Virus record (IMG/VR): IMGVR_UViG_3300044712_002337
Coordinates: 1-64,000 of that record
Source: a virus
Strand: one strand, 5' to 3'
DNA length: 64,000 bases
Part shown: positions 50,306-58,156 of the stretch, piece after piece
How positions within the stretch are numbered: position 1 is the first letter of the stretch
How the letters are laid out: each line of letters starts with the position of its first letter
Program-made: the position numbers and the translations under genes
The notes under the pieces: generated by a model
Seen by the model: the letters and a program-made list of their open reading frames with translations, nothing else
Told to the model about the DNA's origin: nothing
Databases searched by the model: none

Positions 50306-50599
50306 ATGCGAACGATTGAGGTGACCGTCGGCCTCGTCGTGGCCGTGCCCGACGACGCCATCCTGCCCCTGGTGGACGTCGAGCTGCCGCTCGACCTGCT
50401 CCACGTCGATGTCCCCTGTCTGGGTGGGCGCCACCGCGGCGTCCCGCTCTCTTACTACGCGGTCGACACCGTCGACCTGGACGAGGAGGCAAGATATGTT
50501 GACCGCAGTACCCCCGAAACCCCGGACGAAGAAGGCGAAATCGTCCTCGACTCCGCCGAAGGCCCCGGAGCCGGTGGCCTGGGCGGAGATTGCGACTGA
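50306..50599 (+). CDS. unknown 97-residue protein with 104-base overlap
   Basis: MRTIEVTVGLVVAVPDDAIL then an acidic end. The last 104 bases overlap the start of the next gene in another frame. The overlapped tail (EEGEIVLDSAEGPGAGGLGG) may be the less conserved half. Function unknown. Confidence 0.65.
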   Translation: MRTIEVTVGLVVAVPDDAILPLVDVELPLDLLHVDVPCLGGRHRGVPLSYYAVDTVDLDEEARYVDRSTPETPDEEGEIVLDSAEGPGAGGLGGDCD

Positions 50600-50855
50600 C
50601 GGCTACACCCGCGGCCTCACCCTCCGCGAGGGCGTAGCCCTCCAGTTCCTGGTCAACCCCCACGCCGAGCAAATTCACGACCCGGACGCGAGCAACGCTC
50701 TGTTCGAGTGCCTGTTCCCCGACCGGGAGCCGGCCGAGGACTTCGCGGCGACGTTATGGATACACGGACAGAAATATTCTCTCCTGTTTTTGATGAACGA
50801 GGACGGGAGTAACACCGCCGTCACCCGCCGGGCCGGCCTCCAATCCCGACTGTAA
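50496..50855 (+). CDS. unknown 119-residue protein
   Basis: ATG with GAGGAGGCAAGAT upstream. Basic Pro-rich N-terminus (VPPKPRTKKAKSSSTPPKA) then RGLTLREGVALQFLVNPHAE and LWIHGQKYSLLFLMNED. Function unknown. Confidence 0.75.
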   Translation: MLTAVPPKPRTKKAKSSSTPPKAPEPVAWAEIATDGYTRGLTLREGVALQFLVNPHAEQIHDPDASNALFECLFPDREPAEDFAATLWIHGQKYSLLFLMNEDGSNTAVTRRAGLQSRL

Positions 50856-50866
50856 GCAAGGCGAAC

Positions 50867-51325
50867 GTGAGTGACACGACCCACTACCTGGCCACCCTGC
50901 CCGACGGCCGCGAGTTCGCCTACGAGTTCGCCGGCGACCGCTGGAAGACCGGGGGCGAGAAGGCGGCCGCGCGGGCCGTCCGGGACGCCGGCCTCACCTG
51001 CCGGCGGGGGGACGACGTCCGGACGGTGGCCGTCACCGTCCGGCCCGTCACCCTCAAGCTGGGCAAGGCGGTGCACGGGCACCCGACCAAGTACCGCGTC
51101 GACCTGCCCCTCGCCCCGATGACGGAGGAGGAGTTCGAGGCCGACCTGGCCGAGGCGCTGGCGGCCCTGCCCGAGGAGTTCCGCGGGGCCGTGTCGGCCG
51201 AGGCCTGGGACCGGGGGCACTGGGCCGGGTACGAGGAGGTCCTTCTTCACGCCCGCGGCATCACCGACTGGCTCAGCCCGGCCGTCGCCAAGTACACCGA
51301 CGCGGTACTCAGGGACCACTCTTAG
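50867..51325 (+). CDS. unknown 152-residue protein, paralogue of 51360 gene
   Basis: GTG start. C-terminus EEEFEADLAEALAALPEEFR then GYEEVLLHARGITDWL is repeated by the next gene, indicating duplication. The N-terminal half has REFAYEFAGDRWKTGGEKAA. Function unknown. Confidence 0.8.
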   Translation: MSDTTHYLATLPDGREFAYEFAGDRWKTGGEKAAARAVRDAGLTCRRGDDVRTVAVTVRPVTLKLGKAVHGHPTKYRVDLPLAPMTEEEFEADLAEALAALPEEFRGAVSAEAWDRGHWAGYEEVLLHARGITDWLSPAVAKYTDAVLRDHS

Positions 51326-51355
51326 GGCTTCGCCGCCCGTTTCAAAAGGGGACAG
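51325..51355 (+). promoter_or_regulatory. hairpin-TTTTAAAA element 24, sense and degenerate
   Basis: Weak GGGC/GCCC hairpin, then GTTTCAAAAGGGGACA before a GTG start. Confidence 0.5.
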
Positions 51356-51359
51356 CGCC

Positions 51360-51578
51360 GTGACTCTTTCCCGCGACGAGTTCGAACGGGCCCGGGTGGA
51401 CGCCCTGGCCGCCCTGCCCAGTCAGTTCCGGCAGTTCGTGGCCAACCTGGGCACCGAGCCGTGGGACCACGACGCCGGCGTCAGTTACGAGGCGGTTTTA
51501 GCCAGGACCGAGACCATCGCCACCGACCTGCTCATCGCCCTCCGGGCGTACAACCTGTGGCGCCTGCGGCCGGAATAA
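51360..51578 (+). CDS. small paralogue of 50867 gene
   Basis: 72 residues from GTG. RDEFERARVDALAALPSQFR and VSYEAVLARTETIATDL align with the preceding gene's C-terminal half. Function unknown. Confidence 0.75.
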   Translation: MTLSRDEFERARVDALAALPSQFRQFVANLGTEPWDHDAGVSYEAVLARTETIATDLLIALRAYNLWRLRPE

Positions 51579-51614
51579 GGGCGAGCCGAAGGCCCGCATT
51601 TTAAAAGGAGAAAG
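51579..51614 (+). promoter_or_regulatory. hairpin-TTTTAAAA element 25, sense
   Basis: Weak hairpin, then ATTTTAAAAGGAGAAAG (51598-51614) seven bases before an ATG. Strong AAGGAG. Confidence 0.7.
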
Positions 51615-51620
51615 TCATCT

Positions 51621-51896
51621 ATGGACGACGTGAGCGTGACGGAGTGCGAGGCGGCCGTCGAGGGCCCGGGCAAGTTCGAGGGGGAGCGGCCCTGGGTGTA
51701 TTACTACTGGGCGCTCGCGATGGAGGGCGGGGCGGACGAGGAGTACGAGGACCGGCTGATTTTCGACGTGAAGCCGGAAGACGTGGCCCTGTTCGAGGAG
51801 CTGTCCGTGTACTCCCGGGTGGTCATCCGGGAGACGGGCGACGGGTTCGTGCGGGGGTACGGGTGGATTCCGGCCGAGCGGATAACGGAGGAGTGA
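51621..51896 (+). CDS. unknown 91-residue acidic protein
   Basis: MDDVSVTECEAAVEGPGKFE; WVYYYWALAMEGGADEEYED; then VVIRETGDGFVRGYGWIPAE. Function unknown. Confidence 0.8.
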   Translation: MDDVSVTECEAAVEGPGKFEGERPWVYYYWALAMEGGADEEYEDRLIFDVKPEDVALFEELSVYSRVVIRETGDGFVRGYGWIPAERITEE

Positions 51897-51971
51897 GCCG
51901 CGCAAAAGGTGTCGCCCCTTCTCACCGCGGCGAAGCCGCCCCACAAACTCTTTTGCGAGCAGAGCGAGCGA

Positions 51972-52799
51972 ATGGGATATACACACTACCTCCGCCGCCG
52001 CCGGGCGCTGCCCGAGCGGGCGTTCGCCGCGGCCGCGGCCGACTGCAAGCGGGTCTGTGAGGCGAGCGGCGTGCCGCTCCAGTTCGAGGCCGACGACCCG
52101 ATACCGGCCGTGTTCACCTCCGAACTCATCCGCTTCAACGGGGTGGGCGAGGACGGGCACGAGACGTTCTACGTCGGGCGGGATTTCGACCCGGAGCCTC
52201 ACCAAACCGCGGAGCGAGGGAAATATTTTGATTTCTGTAAGACTGCCCGCAAGCCCTACGACCTGGCCGTCTGTTCTTCGCTGATTGTTCTCTCTCACCA
52301 TCTCAAGAAAAATGTGGCCATCAGCTCGGACGGGGACGACGAGGAAGAGAACTGGCCGAAGGCTAAGCTCCTCTGTCAGGAGGTGCTCGGGTACGGAGCC
52401 GACTTCACCCTGTTCCGACCCGACCCGATGACGATGGACGGGCTGCGGGTTGGGAGCCGCTGGTGGAACGGCCCCCGCTGCGAGCACATCCTGGCCGACG
52501 GCTGGGCCCTCCACACCCGCGAGCGGCGGCGGTTAGTCGCCGTGACGAAGTACCACGAGTTCCAGGGTGAGTACCGGAGCAAGAAGGAGGCCTTGTGGGC
52601 GGCCACGGTCGGGTGGTGGCGGGACCGACTCGAACCGTACCCGACCGAGGACCGGGAGGCTTTTCTGAAAAACATGTCGCAGGCCCGCGAGTGGCTGCCC
52701 CTGCTGGTGCTACTGGACCAGGTGGAGGAGAAGTACGGCTGTCAAGTCCGCCTCCGCGGACATTTACCAAAGAAAGTAATCCAAGGGGTGAGTACGTGA
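51972..52799 (+). CDS. phage protein of the MGYTHY type
   Basis: 275 residues: MGYTHYLRRRRALPERAFAA. The MGYTHY start and the later VFTSELIRFNGVGEDGHET and EYRSKKEALWAATVGWWRDR occur in many phage hypothetical proteins. A GAGCAGAGCGAGCGA cassette precedes the ATG. Function unknown. Confidence 0.85.
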   Translation: MGYTHYLRRRRALPERAFAAAAADCKRVCEASGVPLQFEADDPIPAVFTSELIRFNGVGEDGHETFYVGRDFDPEPHQTAERGKYFDFCKTARKPYDLAVCSSLIVLSHHLKKNVAISSDGDDEEENWPKAKLLCQEVLGYGADFTLFRPDPMTMDGLRVGSRWWNGPRCEHILADGWALHTRERRRLVAVTKYHEFQGEYRSKKEALWAATVGWWRDRLEPYPTEDREAFLKNMSQAREWLPLLVLLDQVEEKYGCQVRLRGHLPKKVIQGVST

Positions 52800-53188
52800 G
52801 CGCAGCGAACAAGAAGTCTTACACCGAGGAACGCGTGAGCGAGGTCGTCGCCGAGCTGGAGCGGATGCACCGGGTGATGGAGGACTGGACGTGCCTGGCC
52901 CGGGAGACGGGACCCGTCACCAACGACCTGGCCCTGGCCGTCATGAGCGGGCGGGCCGAGCTCGTCCTGATTCCCGAGAAGGAAGTGACCCTGCAGCAAA
53001 CGCAGTCGGCCTACCGCCTGGTGAAGGCACTGCTGGAGACGAATGCTGCGCTCCAGCGGCACGCCGCCCTGCTGGCCCAGCTCGCCGAGCAGCAGAAAGA
53101 CGCCCTGTGGGCCGCCTTCCGCAAGAGCGCCGACGTGGAGGCCCTGGCCAACTTCCGGTCGCCCGAGGGCGACGAGGGGGATAACTAA
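52796..53188 (+). CDS. unknown 130-residue helical protein
   Basis: GTG in the GTGA overlap: MSAANKKSYTEERVSEVVAE. Coiled-coil-like (RLVKALLETNAALQRHAALL). The start codon lies inside the GTGAGCGCAGCGAAC cassette, so the real start is uncertain. Function unknown. Confidence 0.75.
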   Translation: MSAANKKSYTEERVSEVVAELERMHRVMEDWTCLARETGPVTNDLALAVMSGRAELVLIPEKEVTLQQTQSAYRLVKALLETNAALQRHAALLAQLAEQQKDALWAAFRKSADVEALANFRSPEGDEGDN

Positions 53189-53448
53189 TGGTCTCGAACG
53201 TCTACGTCGCGTACCGCTACGCCGACGCCGAGGGGCGGCGGGTGGACGACGTCGCCGCGTTCCTCTGCCGGGAGGACGCCGAGAAGGCGGCCGCCCTGGT
53301 GAACGACGGGCACGGGAACCCGCCGTCGGTCGGCGTGCTGGCCTGCTACCACACGTTCGCCGCGTTCGAGCGGGCGTACCGGGACGAACTGAGGCAGAAG
53401 GCCCTGGGCAAGCTGACCCCGGCCGAACGGAAGGCGCTAGGTCTGTGA
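53188..53448 (+). CDS. unknown 86-residue protein
   Basis: TAATG overlap. MVSNVYVAYRYADAEGRRVD; EDAEKAAALVNDGHGN; ends KLTPAERKALGL. Function unknown. Confidence 0.75.
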   Translation: MVSNVYVAYRYADAEGRRVDDVAAFLCREDAEKAAALVNDGHGNPPSVGVLACYHTFAAFERAYRDELRQKALGKLTPAERKALGL

Positions 53449-53804
53449 CCAAATCTTGCCCCGCCCACCACGCCCCGCTGGTCACGACCGCTACCCGCTT
53501 CGGGGCGAGGCTGGCCTGTCCGGTCGTCGGCTGCACGGTCGCCTGCTGGGACGGCCCGACCAGTTCGCCGGCGGACGCCGAGACGCGGGCGCTGCGGTCG
53601 GCCTGTCACGCCGCCTTCGACCCGCTCTGGCAGACGGGCGTGTTCCCCTCCCGGAACGCCGCCTACGACTGGCTGGCCCGGGTGATGTTCTTGGACCGTG
53701 ACGAGACCCACGTCGGCCTGTTCGACGCCGACCAGTGCCGGGAGATGTTGGAGCAGGTGGCCGCGTACGCCGCCCTGAAAAACGTGAGCGACCGGAGGGA
53801 GTGA
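53445..53804 (+). CDS. zinc-ribbon protein (DUF3268-like)
   Basis: 119 residues from GTG. CPAHHAPL and CPVVGC form a ribbon, then FDPLWQTGVFPSRNAAYDWL and THVGLFDADQCREMLEQVAA; this order is that of DUF3268-like phage proteins. Function unknown. Confidence 0.75.
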   Translation: MTKSCPAHHAPLVTTATRFGARLACPVVGCTVACWDGPTSSPADAETRALRSACHAAFDPLWQTGVFPSRNAAYDWLARVMFLDRDETHVGLFDADQCREMLEQVAAYAALKNVSDRRE

Positions 53805-53808
53805 ACAC

Positions 53809-54330
53809 ATGAGCGAAAACACCGTCTCGCCGCTCGGGGTGAGACTGGCCGAACTCGGCCTGGGCGTCACGTCCGAGTTCGTCCCCACCACCGCGGAGCG
53901 GACGAAGGACCTGAAGGTGCGGTGGCGGGTGACGCTGACGCGGAACGGTAAAGATGTGTATAGCACAGAGTACACCCAAGGAATCGGCCACCTGGAGGGG
54001 GCCAACAAATCCCTCACATCCTTGTCCCGCCTGAGTATGGACGGGGAGCAGTTACTCCGCCTGGCCTGCCGGGAGGAGAAACACCCCTTCCGCCACCAGC
54101 TCCGGGCCGTCCCGCCGAAGGCCTCGGACGTCTGGGCGTGTATCCTCTCGGACGCGGACGCCCTCGACCACCCGTCGTTCGAGTCCTGGGCGAGCGACTA
54201 CGGGTTCGACGAGGACAGCCGGAAGGCGGAGCGGATTTACCAGACCTGTCTGGCGGCCGGGCTGGCCTTGAGGTCCGCCCTGGGCGAGCCCCTGTTCTCC
54301 GAACTGAAGGAGCTGGCCCGCCGGGAATAG
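53809..54330 (+). CDS. unknown 173-residue phage protein
   Basis: MSENTVSPLGVRLAELGLGV; strand WRVTLTRNGKDVYSTEYTQG; helix SFESWASDYGFDEDSRKAER. Shape common in phage accessory genes. Function unknown. Confidence 0.8.
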   Translation: MSENTVSPLGVRLAELGLGVTSEFVPTTAERTKDLKVRWRVTLTRNGKDVYSTEYTQGIGHLEGANKSLTSLSRLSMDGEQLLRLACREEKHPFRHQLRAVPPKASDVWACILSDADALDHPSFESWASDYGFDEDSRKAERIYQTCLAAGLALRSALGEPLFSELKELARRE

Positions 54331-54389
54331 CACGCCCGCCCTTGGCGCCGCCTGCTAATTGACTATCTTATAGATTATCGGCGGGGGCC

Positions 54390-54427
54390 GTGGGGGCACC
54401 ACCCCCACATGTCCAAAGGGCGAAACC
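54390..54427 (+). promoter_or_regulatory. hairpin-TTTTAAAA element 26, degenerate
   Basis: GTGGGGG/CCCCCAC hairpin (54390-54408), then ATGTCCAAAGGGCGAAACC, where the core is lost. Confidence 0.5.
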
Positions 54428-54456
54428 ACACACACTCCTTGCGAGCGGAGCGAGCG

Positions 54457-54693
54457 ATGCGGTACCTGACCATCTGGGCCGACGCCAAGGGCGGGGCGGC
54501 CGTGCCGGCGTGCGAGGCCGACCTGGACCGGCTGATGCGGCGGTTCGCCGGGGACGAGTCGCCCGACGGGCGGCTGTTCTGGGGCCGCGGGGCGACCAAG
54601 TTGAACCCGGCGGCCACGTCGTCGCTGGACAAGTACCTGCTGTTCCTGCGGGCGGAGCCCGCCACCCCCGAGGGCGAGCGATGTCACGCGTAA
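54457..54693 (+). CDS. unknown 78-residue protein
   Basis: ATG after GCGAGCGGAGCGAGCG. MRYLTIWADAKGGAAVPACE then KLNPAATSSLDKYLLFLRAE. Overlaps the next gene by 13 bases. Function unknown. Confidence 0.7.
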   Translation: MRYLTIWADAKGGAAVPACEADLDRLMRRFAGDESPDGRLFWGRGATKLNPAATSSLDKYLLFLRAEPATPEGERCHA

Positions 54694-55022
54694 AAACCGT
54701 GGTCGTCCCCACCGGCGACCGCCACGGGAACGCCGTCCTGCTCCGCTGGACGGGGTCGGTCGGCCTGTCGAAAATCCGCGACGTGCTGAAGGACGCCGTG
54801 GCGGCCTGGGCGCTGTACCCGGACGCGCGGGAGTCCTTGTCGGGCTACGACCACCCCGTCACCCTGGAGCAGGTGCTCGCCCACCGGGACGACCACCTGG
54901 ACGCCATCCTGCGGAGTAAGGGCGTGTACGACTTCGCCGACGAGAACGTGGCGTTGGCGGGGGAAGACCTGGGGTACCACGAGGTCCTCTGGCGGTCCGG
55001 CGACCGCGTCACGAAAGGATGA
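54681..55022 (+). CDS. unknown 113-residue protein
   Basis: MSRVKTVVVPTGDRHGNAVL and VTLEQVLAHRDDHLDAILRS. Alpha/beta. Ends in ATGA overlap with the next gene. Function unknown. Confidence 0.8.
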   Translation: MSRVKTVVVPTGDRHGNAVLLRWTGSVGLSKIRDVLKDAVAAWALYPDARESLSGYDHPVTLEQVLAHRDDHLDAILRSKGVYDFADENVALAGEDLGYHEVLWRSGDRVTKG

Positions 55023-55429
55023 ACATGTCCGACGAAACCAAGACGGTTTACGCCTGCACGTGGGTGGAGAAGCTGGCCGAAGAGGACGACTTCGTGCACG
55101 GGGTGAGCGGCCGGCCCACCCTCATCCTGTCCGAGCGGTGCGACCTGGCGGCCCCGACCTTCGGGACCCTGTTGGAGAAAATCAAAACGCGGTTCTTCCT
55201 CGAAGAGGTGTCCGACCTCTTCCTCCCCGGGGACGACGACGGGGTCTCCCACATCGGGGTGAGCCAACTAGAGACGGCCGACGGCAACCTGCCGTCGGAC
55301 CGGGAGCGGGACCTGTGGCGGGAGGGGAAGTTCAAGCTCTTCCTGTGCGACTACACGTTCGGCGTCGAGTCGCGGCAGGTGCGGCCGCTCACCCCGGACG
55401 AGGTGGCCGCCGTCGCCGCGACCCACTAG
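55019..55429 (+). CDS. unknown 136-residue protein
   Basis: MNMSDETKTVYACTWVEKLA; RFFLEEVSDLFLPGDDDGV; FLCDYTFGVESRQVRPLTPD. Function unknown. Confidence 0.8.
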   Translation: MNMSDETKTVYACTWVEKLAEEDDFVHGVSGRPTLILSERCDLAAPTFGTLLEKIKTRFFLEEVSDLFLPGDDDGVSHIGVSQLETADGNLPSDRERDLWREGKFKLFLCDYTFGVESRQVRPLTPDEVAAVAATH

Positions 55430-55450
55430 TGGGGCTCCGCCCCGCAGTGA

Positions 55451-55483
55451 GCAGGCTACGCCCGCATGTTAAAAGAATGAAAT
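55451..55483 (+). promoter_or_regulatory. hairpin-TTTTAAAA element 27, sense
   Basis: GGC-TAC-GCC hairpin, then ATGTTAAAAGAATGAAAT (55466-55483). A second GGGGC/GCCCC hairpin lies just upstream. Confidence 0.65.
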
Positions 55484-55506
55484 CCACCCCCTTGCGAGGA
55501 ACGACC

Positions 55507-55665
55507 ATGCCCCTGTGGTGCGCCCTGTCCGACGCCGAGCTGTTCGCCGAGTACGAGTTCTGGCTGGCCAGCGACAACCCCCACGCCGGCCGCGTCCTGG
55601 CCAACCTGGACCTGGAGCGGCAGCGGCGGGTGGACGAGTGGTTCGGCTCCGCCCCCCACGAGTAA
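55507..55665 (+). CDS. small unknown protein
   Basis: 52 residues: MPLWCALSDAELFAEYEFWL then VLANLDLERQRRVDEWFGSA; helical. Function unknown. Confidence 0.65.
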   Translation: MPLWCALSDAELFAEYEFWLASDNPHAGRVLANLDLERQRRVDEWFGSAPHE

Positions 55666-55670
55666 CCAGG

Positions 55671-56216
55671 ATGGACGTCCGGGAAGCCGAGGGCGCGGAC
55701 CTGGAGGCGGCCCACGCCCTGGTCGCCTCCGCCTACTCGGCGGCCGGGCTGGGCGAGCCCTCCCCCGTCCCGGGGGCCGTCACCTTCGTGTTACTCGACG
55801 GCGGAGCGGTCGCCGCCACCCTCAGTCTGGTCCGGGATTCGGAGGACGGACTACCCTGTCAGACTTTGTTTTCGGAAGAGATAGACGACCTCCGAAACCG
55901 GACCAGACGCCTCGCCGAGTTCACCCGGTTTGCCTCGGTACAACCCCTTTCCCGCTCGGCCTTTATGTCCTTGTCCGGGGCCGCCTTCCGCCACCACTTC
56001 CAGGCCGGCGGGGACGCCCTGGTGGCCTGCGTCCACCCGGACCACGCGCGGGTGTATCGCGCGGTGTTCGGGTTCGAGCGGCTGGGGGAGACGAAGGCCC
56101 ACGCCGGCATGGGCGGGGCGCCGGCCTCGCTCAACGCGGTGACCGCCGACGCCCTGTGGGAGGGGCGGCGGGCGGTGTGGTGGCGGCTGTTTCCCCCTTT
56201 CAACATGCGGGCGTAG
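55671..56216 (+). CDS. FeeM-like N-acyltransferase
   Basis: 181 residues. GNAT-fold pattern: MDVREAEGADLEAAHALVAS, strand VTFVLLDGGAVAATLSLVRD, RLAEFTRFASVQPLSRSAFM, and LVACVHPDHARVYRAVFGFE with the acetyl-CoA-site-like H-x-x-x-Y. The order fits N-acyl-amino-acid synthase FeeM-like enzymes, which transfer acyl groups from acyl carrier protein. The C-terminal residues FPPFNMRA run into the next element. Confidence 0.7.
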   Translation: MDVREAEGADLEAAHALVASAYSAAGLGEPSPVPGAVTFVLLDGGAVAATLSLVRDSEDGLPCQTLFSEEIDDLRNRTRRLAEFTRFASVQPLSRSAFMSLSGAAFRHHFQAGGDALVACVHPDHARVYRAVFGFERLGETKAHAGMGGAPASLNAVTADALWEGRRAVWWRLFPPFNMRA

Positions 56217-56221
56217 CCCGC
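56190..56221 (-). repeat. hairpin-TTTTAAAA element 28, inverted
   Basis: GTTTCCCCCTTTCAACAT then hairpin GCGGGC-GTA-GCCCGC (56207-56221). Contains the stop codon of the preceding gene. Confidence 0.7.
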
Positions 56222-56231
56222 CAGGTGACCC

Positions 56232-56549
56232 GTGCTCAAAGTGGTGGCCAGTCGGGCCGACGGGGTTTCCGTCGGCGAACTGTTCGGCCAGGGGGCCGGC
56301 GACCGCGGCCTCGTCGTCCGCGTGAGCCAGGGCAAGGTGTGGTTCCTCACCCTGACGGACCCGGCCGGGAAGTGGATATTCAGCGGCCTGGACTCGTGGA
56401 CCGCCATGCACTCCCTCTCCCTCGACGAGATGGAGGGCCGCGTCCGCGCCAAGCTCCAGGCCGGGGACGAGTTCTTCGCCTTCAAGAGCCTGGAGGAGTT
56501 CTGCCAGACCGCCATCGAGCGGAAGTGGAAGGCTTGTTTCCAAGGTTAA
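56232..56549 (+). CDS. unknown 105-residue protein, paralogue of 42850 gene
   Basis: GTG start, MLKVVASRADGVSVGELFGQ, VWFLTLTDPAGKWIFSGLDS; ends EFCQTAIERKWKACFQG, similar to the 42850 gene. Function unknown. Confidence 0.8.
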   Translation: MLKVVASRADGVSVGELFGQGAGDRGLVVRVSQGKVWFLTLTDPAGKWIFSGLDSWTAMHSLSLDEMEGRVRAKLQAGDEFFAFKSLEEFCQTAIERKWKACFQG

Positions 56550-56562
56550 CCCCGGAGATGAC

Positions 56563-56844
56563 ATGACCGAGCAAGAACTGGCCGCCCTCCCCCGCCACCC
56601 CGACTGGCACCTCGGGCGGTGGCTGTACTGCTGGGCGGTGTTCGACGGGCTCCGCGCCGAGGTGGCCTGGTCCGAGTTGCCCTCCCTCGCCCCGCCCTGG
56701 CTGGTCGTCGGCCTGGACGGGGGCGCGCCCCGCCACGTCGAGGTGACCCACGCCGAGGCCCGCCGCATCCTCGCGGCCGACCCGCGGGACCTGCCGGCCG
56801 CGTACCCGGGCGAGTGGGCCGCGGCGGGGGAGGGCCAGGGATGA
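56563..56844 (+). CDS. unknown 93-residue protein
   Basis: MTEQELAALPRHPDWHLGRW; LYCWAVFDGLRAEVAWSEL; ends RRILAADPRDLPAAYPGEW. Function unknown. Confidence 0.75.
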   Translation: MTEQELAALPRHPDWHLGRWLYCWAVFDGLRAEVAWSELPSLAPPWLVVGLDGGAPRHVEVTHAEARRILAADPRDLPAAYPGEWAAAGEGQG

Positions 56845-57026
56845 CACTGACGATTCTGCGGGGCCTGTGCCTGTTCGGGGCGATCGCCCTCACCCCCGCC
56901 TGGGGGAGTGCTGACCCGCAAGCGGTCGCCTGGGGCGCCCTGATTGGCGGGTTCCTCGCGTTCAACGTGTGCGACCTGATTCTGCTCTTCGAGAAGAAGA
57001 AGTTCGCCCGGGAGGCCGGGAAGTGA
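56841..57026 (+). CDS. small membrane protein
   Basis: 61 residues, ATGA overlap. MTLTILRGLCLFGAIALTPA and AVAWGALIGGFLAFNVCDLI give two hydrophobic helices, then a basic tail (FEKKKFAREAGK). Function unknown. Confidence 0.75.
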   Translation: MTLTILRGLCLFGAIALTPAWGSADPQAVAWGALIGGFLAFNVCDLILLFEKKKFAREAGK

Positions 57027-57271
57027 GCCACGCCAAAAGTTCGCCCCCGGTCTCGTACGAGGTGGTCCTCTCGTGCGTCGCCGGCTTCGACGCGTACTTC
57101 CACCCCGTCGTGTTCGTCGACGAGGGGAACGCCCGGGAGTTCGACCGGTACGTGAACTCCTGTCTGGTCGACGTGAAAGCCGCCCTCGTCGAACTCCCCA
57201 ACGGGTTCGACCGCCACACCGTCACCCGGGTGGAGGGGATTTACCGGGTGGAAAGGAGCTTACTCGGATGA
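57023..57271 (+). CDS. unknown 82-residue protein
   Basis: GTG in GTGA overlap. MSHAKSSPPVSYEVVLSCVA and AREFDRYVNSCLVDVKAALV. Shares AREFDRY with 38291. Function unknown. Confidence 0.75.
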   Translation: MSHAKSSPPVSYEVVLSCVAGFDAYFHPVVFVDEGNAREFDRYVNSCLVDVKAALVELPNGFDRHTVTRVEGIYRVERSLLG

Positions 57272-57612
57272 GTTATGAGAACGCTTTCGACCGCACGATT
57301 GACGAGGTGTCCATCACCCACGACCTGAACTGGAACGACGACAGCAAAATCCGCCTATTCGCCCGGTTCCTCGGGGATAACACGCTGAATCACGACCTCG
57401 CCGGGTGGGAGAAATTTCTCGAAGTTCAAGCGAACGACGAGATTGTGGCCGCGTCGCCCAAGGGTGAAGACGAACGCGACCCGTGGGGCGAAGACCCGGA
57501 CTACCCGCGGGCGGACTGGCGGTACCAGGTGGCCAACGGGGACACCAACCAGGGCTACTGGGAGTGGGTCGAACACGAGAAGGAAATTCACGAGGACGCC
57601 GGCGATGATTAA
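57268..57612 (+). CDS. unknown acidic 114-residue protein
   Basis: ATGA overlap. MSYENAFDRTIDEVSITHDL; DERDPWGEDPDYPRADWRYQ; strongly acidic. Function unknown. Confidence 0.75.
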   Translation: MSYENAFDRTIDEVSITHDLNWNDDSKIRLFARFLGDNTLNHDLAGWEKFLEVQANDEIVAASPKGEDERDPWGEDPDYPRADWRYQVANGDTNQGYWEWVEHEKEIHEDAGDD

Positions 57613-58078
57613 TCTTCCGGACGACTGGTCCGAGTGCGAGCGGGGCAACACCCTGCTCGTCAACACGGACGGCGACACGCCCAAGTGGGTGGCCTACGTC
57701 GACCTGCCCGGCGGCAGGGTGATGGAAATCGCCCTATCGCCCGAGAATTATCCTTCTTTGGAAGTGATGATTCTTTCCCAAGAAAACCAAGACAACCTGT
57801 CCGACCACCTGGACGCCCTCCAGGACCAGGGGTGGTACGTCCGCAAGCGGAACCACGGGGAGTACACCCCGGCCAACGTGCGGCTGACCGCCCTGGCGAA
57901 GAAACGCGGCTGGGACGTGCCCGCTCTCACCACCGCGTTCGAGATGGAGTTCGTTTACGCCGAAGGGTTGACGGTGGAACAGACCATCGACTTCGTCCTG
58001 AACGAGCACTGGGACGTGGAGTCGGTGCGGGAGAAGCTGATGGCGGGACCGGCAACGTCGGCCGCCTCGGACGACTAA
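57605..58078 (+). CDS. unknown 157-residue protein
   Basis: Short overlap with previous gene. MINLPDDWSECERGNTLLVN; EVMILSQENQDNLSDHLDAL; LTVEQTIDFVLNEHWDVESV. Ends before element 29. Function unknown. Confidence 0.8.
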   Translation: MINLPDDWSECERGNTLLVNTDGDTPKWVAYVDLPGGRVMEIALSPENYPSLEVMILSQENQDNLSDHLDALQDQGWYVRKRNHGEYTPANVRLTALAKKRGWDVPALTTAFEMEFVYAEGLTVEQTIDFVLNEHWDVESVREKLMAGPATSAASDD

Positions 58079-58082
58079 CCCC

Positions 58083-58108
58083 GCGGAGAAGCCGCATAAA
58101 AGGAGAAA
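58083..58108 (+). promoter_or_regulatory. hairpin-TTTTAAAA element 29, degenerate
   Basis: GCGG/CCGC hairpin, then ATAAAAGGAGAAAG. Ribosome site of the split gene. Confidence 0.5.
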
Positions 58109-58111
58109 GCA

Positions 58112-58156
58112 ATCACCATTCAAGAACGCGACGCCCGCCTGGAGCGGATGACGGAC
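58112..58156 (+). pseudogene. 5' fragment of gene split by TnpB element 2
   Basis: Codons ATC-ACC-ATT-CAA-GAA ... ATG-ACG-GAC. The expected start is an ATC (likely a mutated ATG) six bases after AAAAGGAG. The frame resumes at 59441. The reconstructed product is about 74 residues: MTIQERDARLERMTDY then QRFVVLQRIHNALFL. Function unknown. Confidence 0.7.

Noticed and set aside
54354-54380. A promoter at TTGACTATCTTATAGATTAT
   Set aside because: A -10-like sequence exists, but spacing is too short for a standard promoter.
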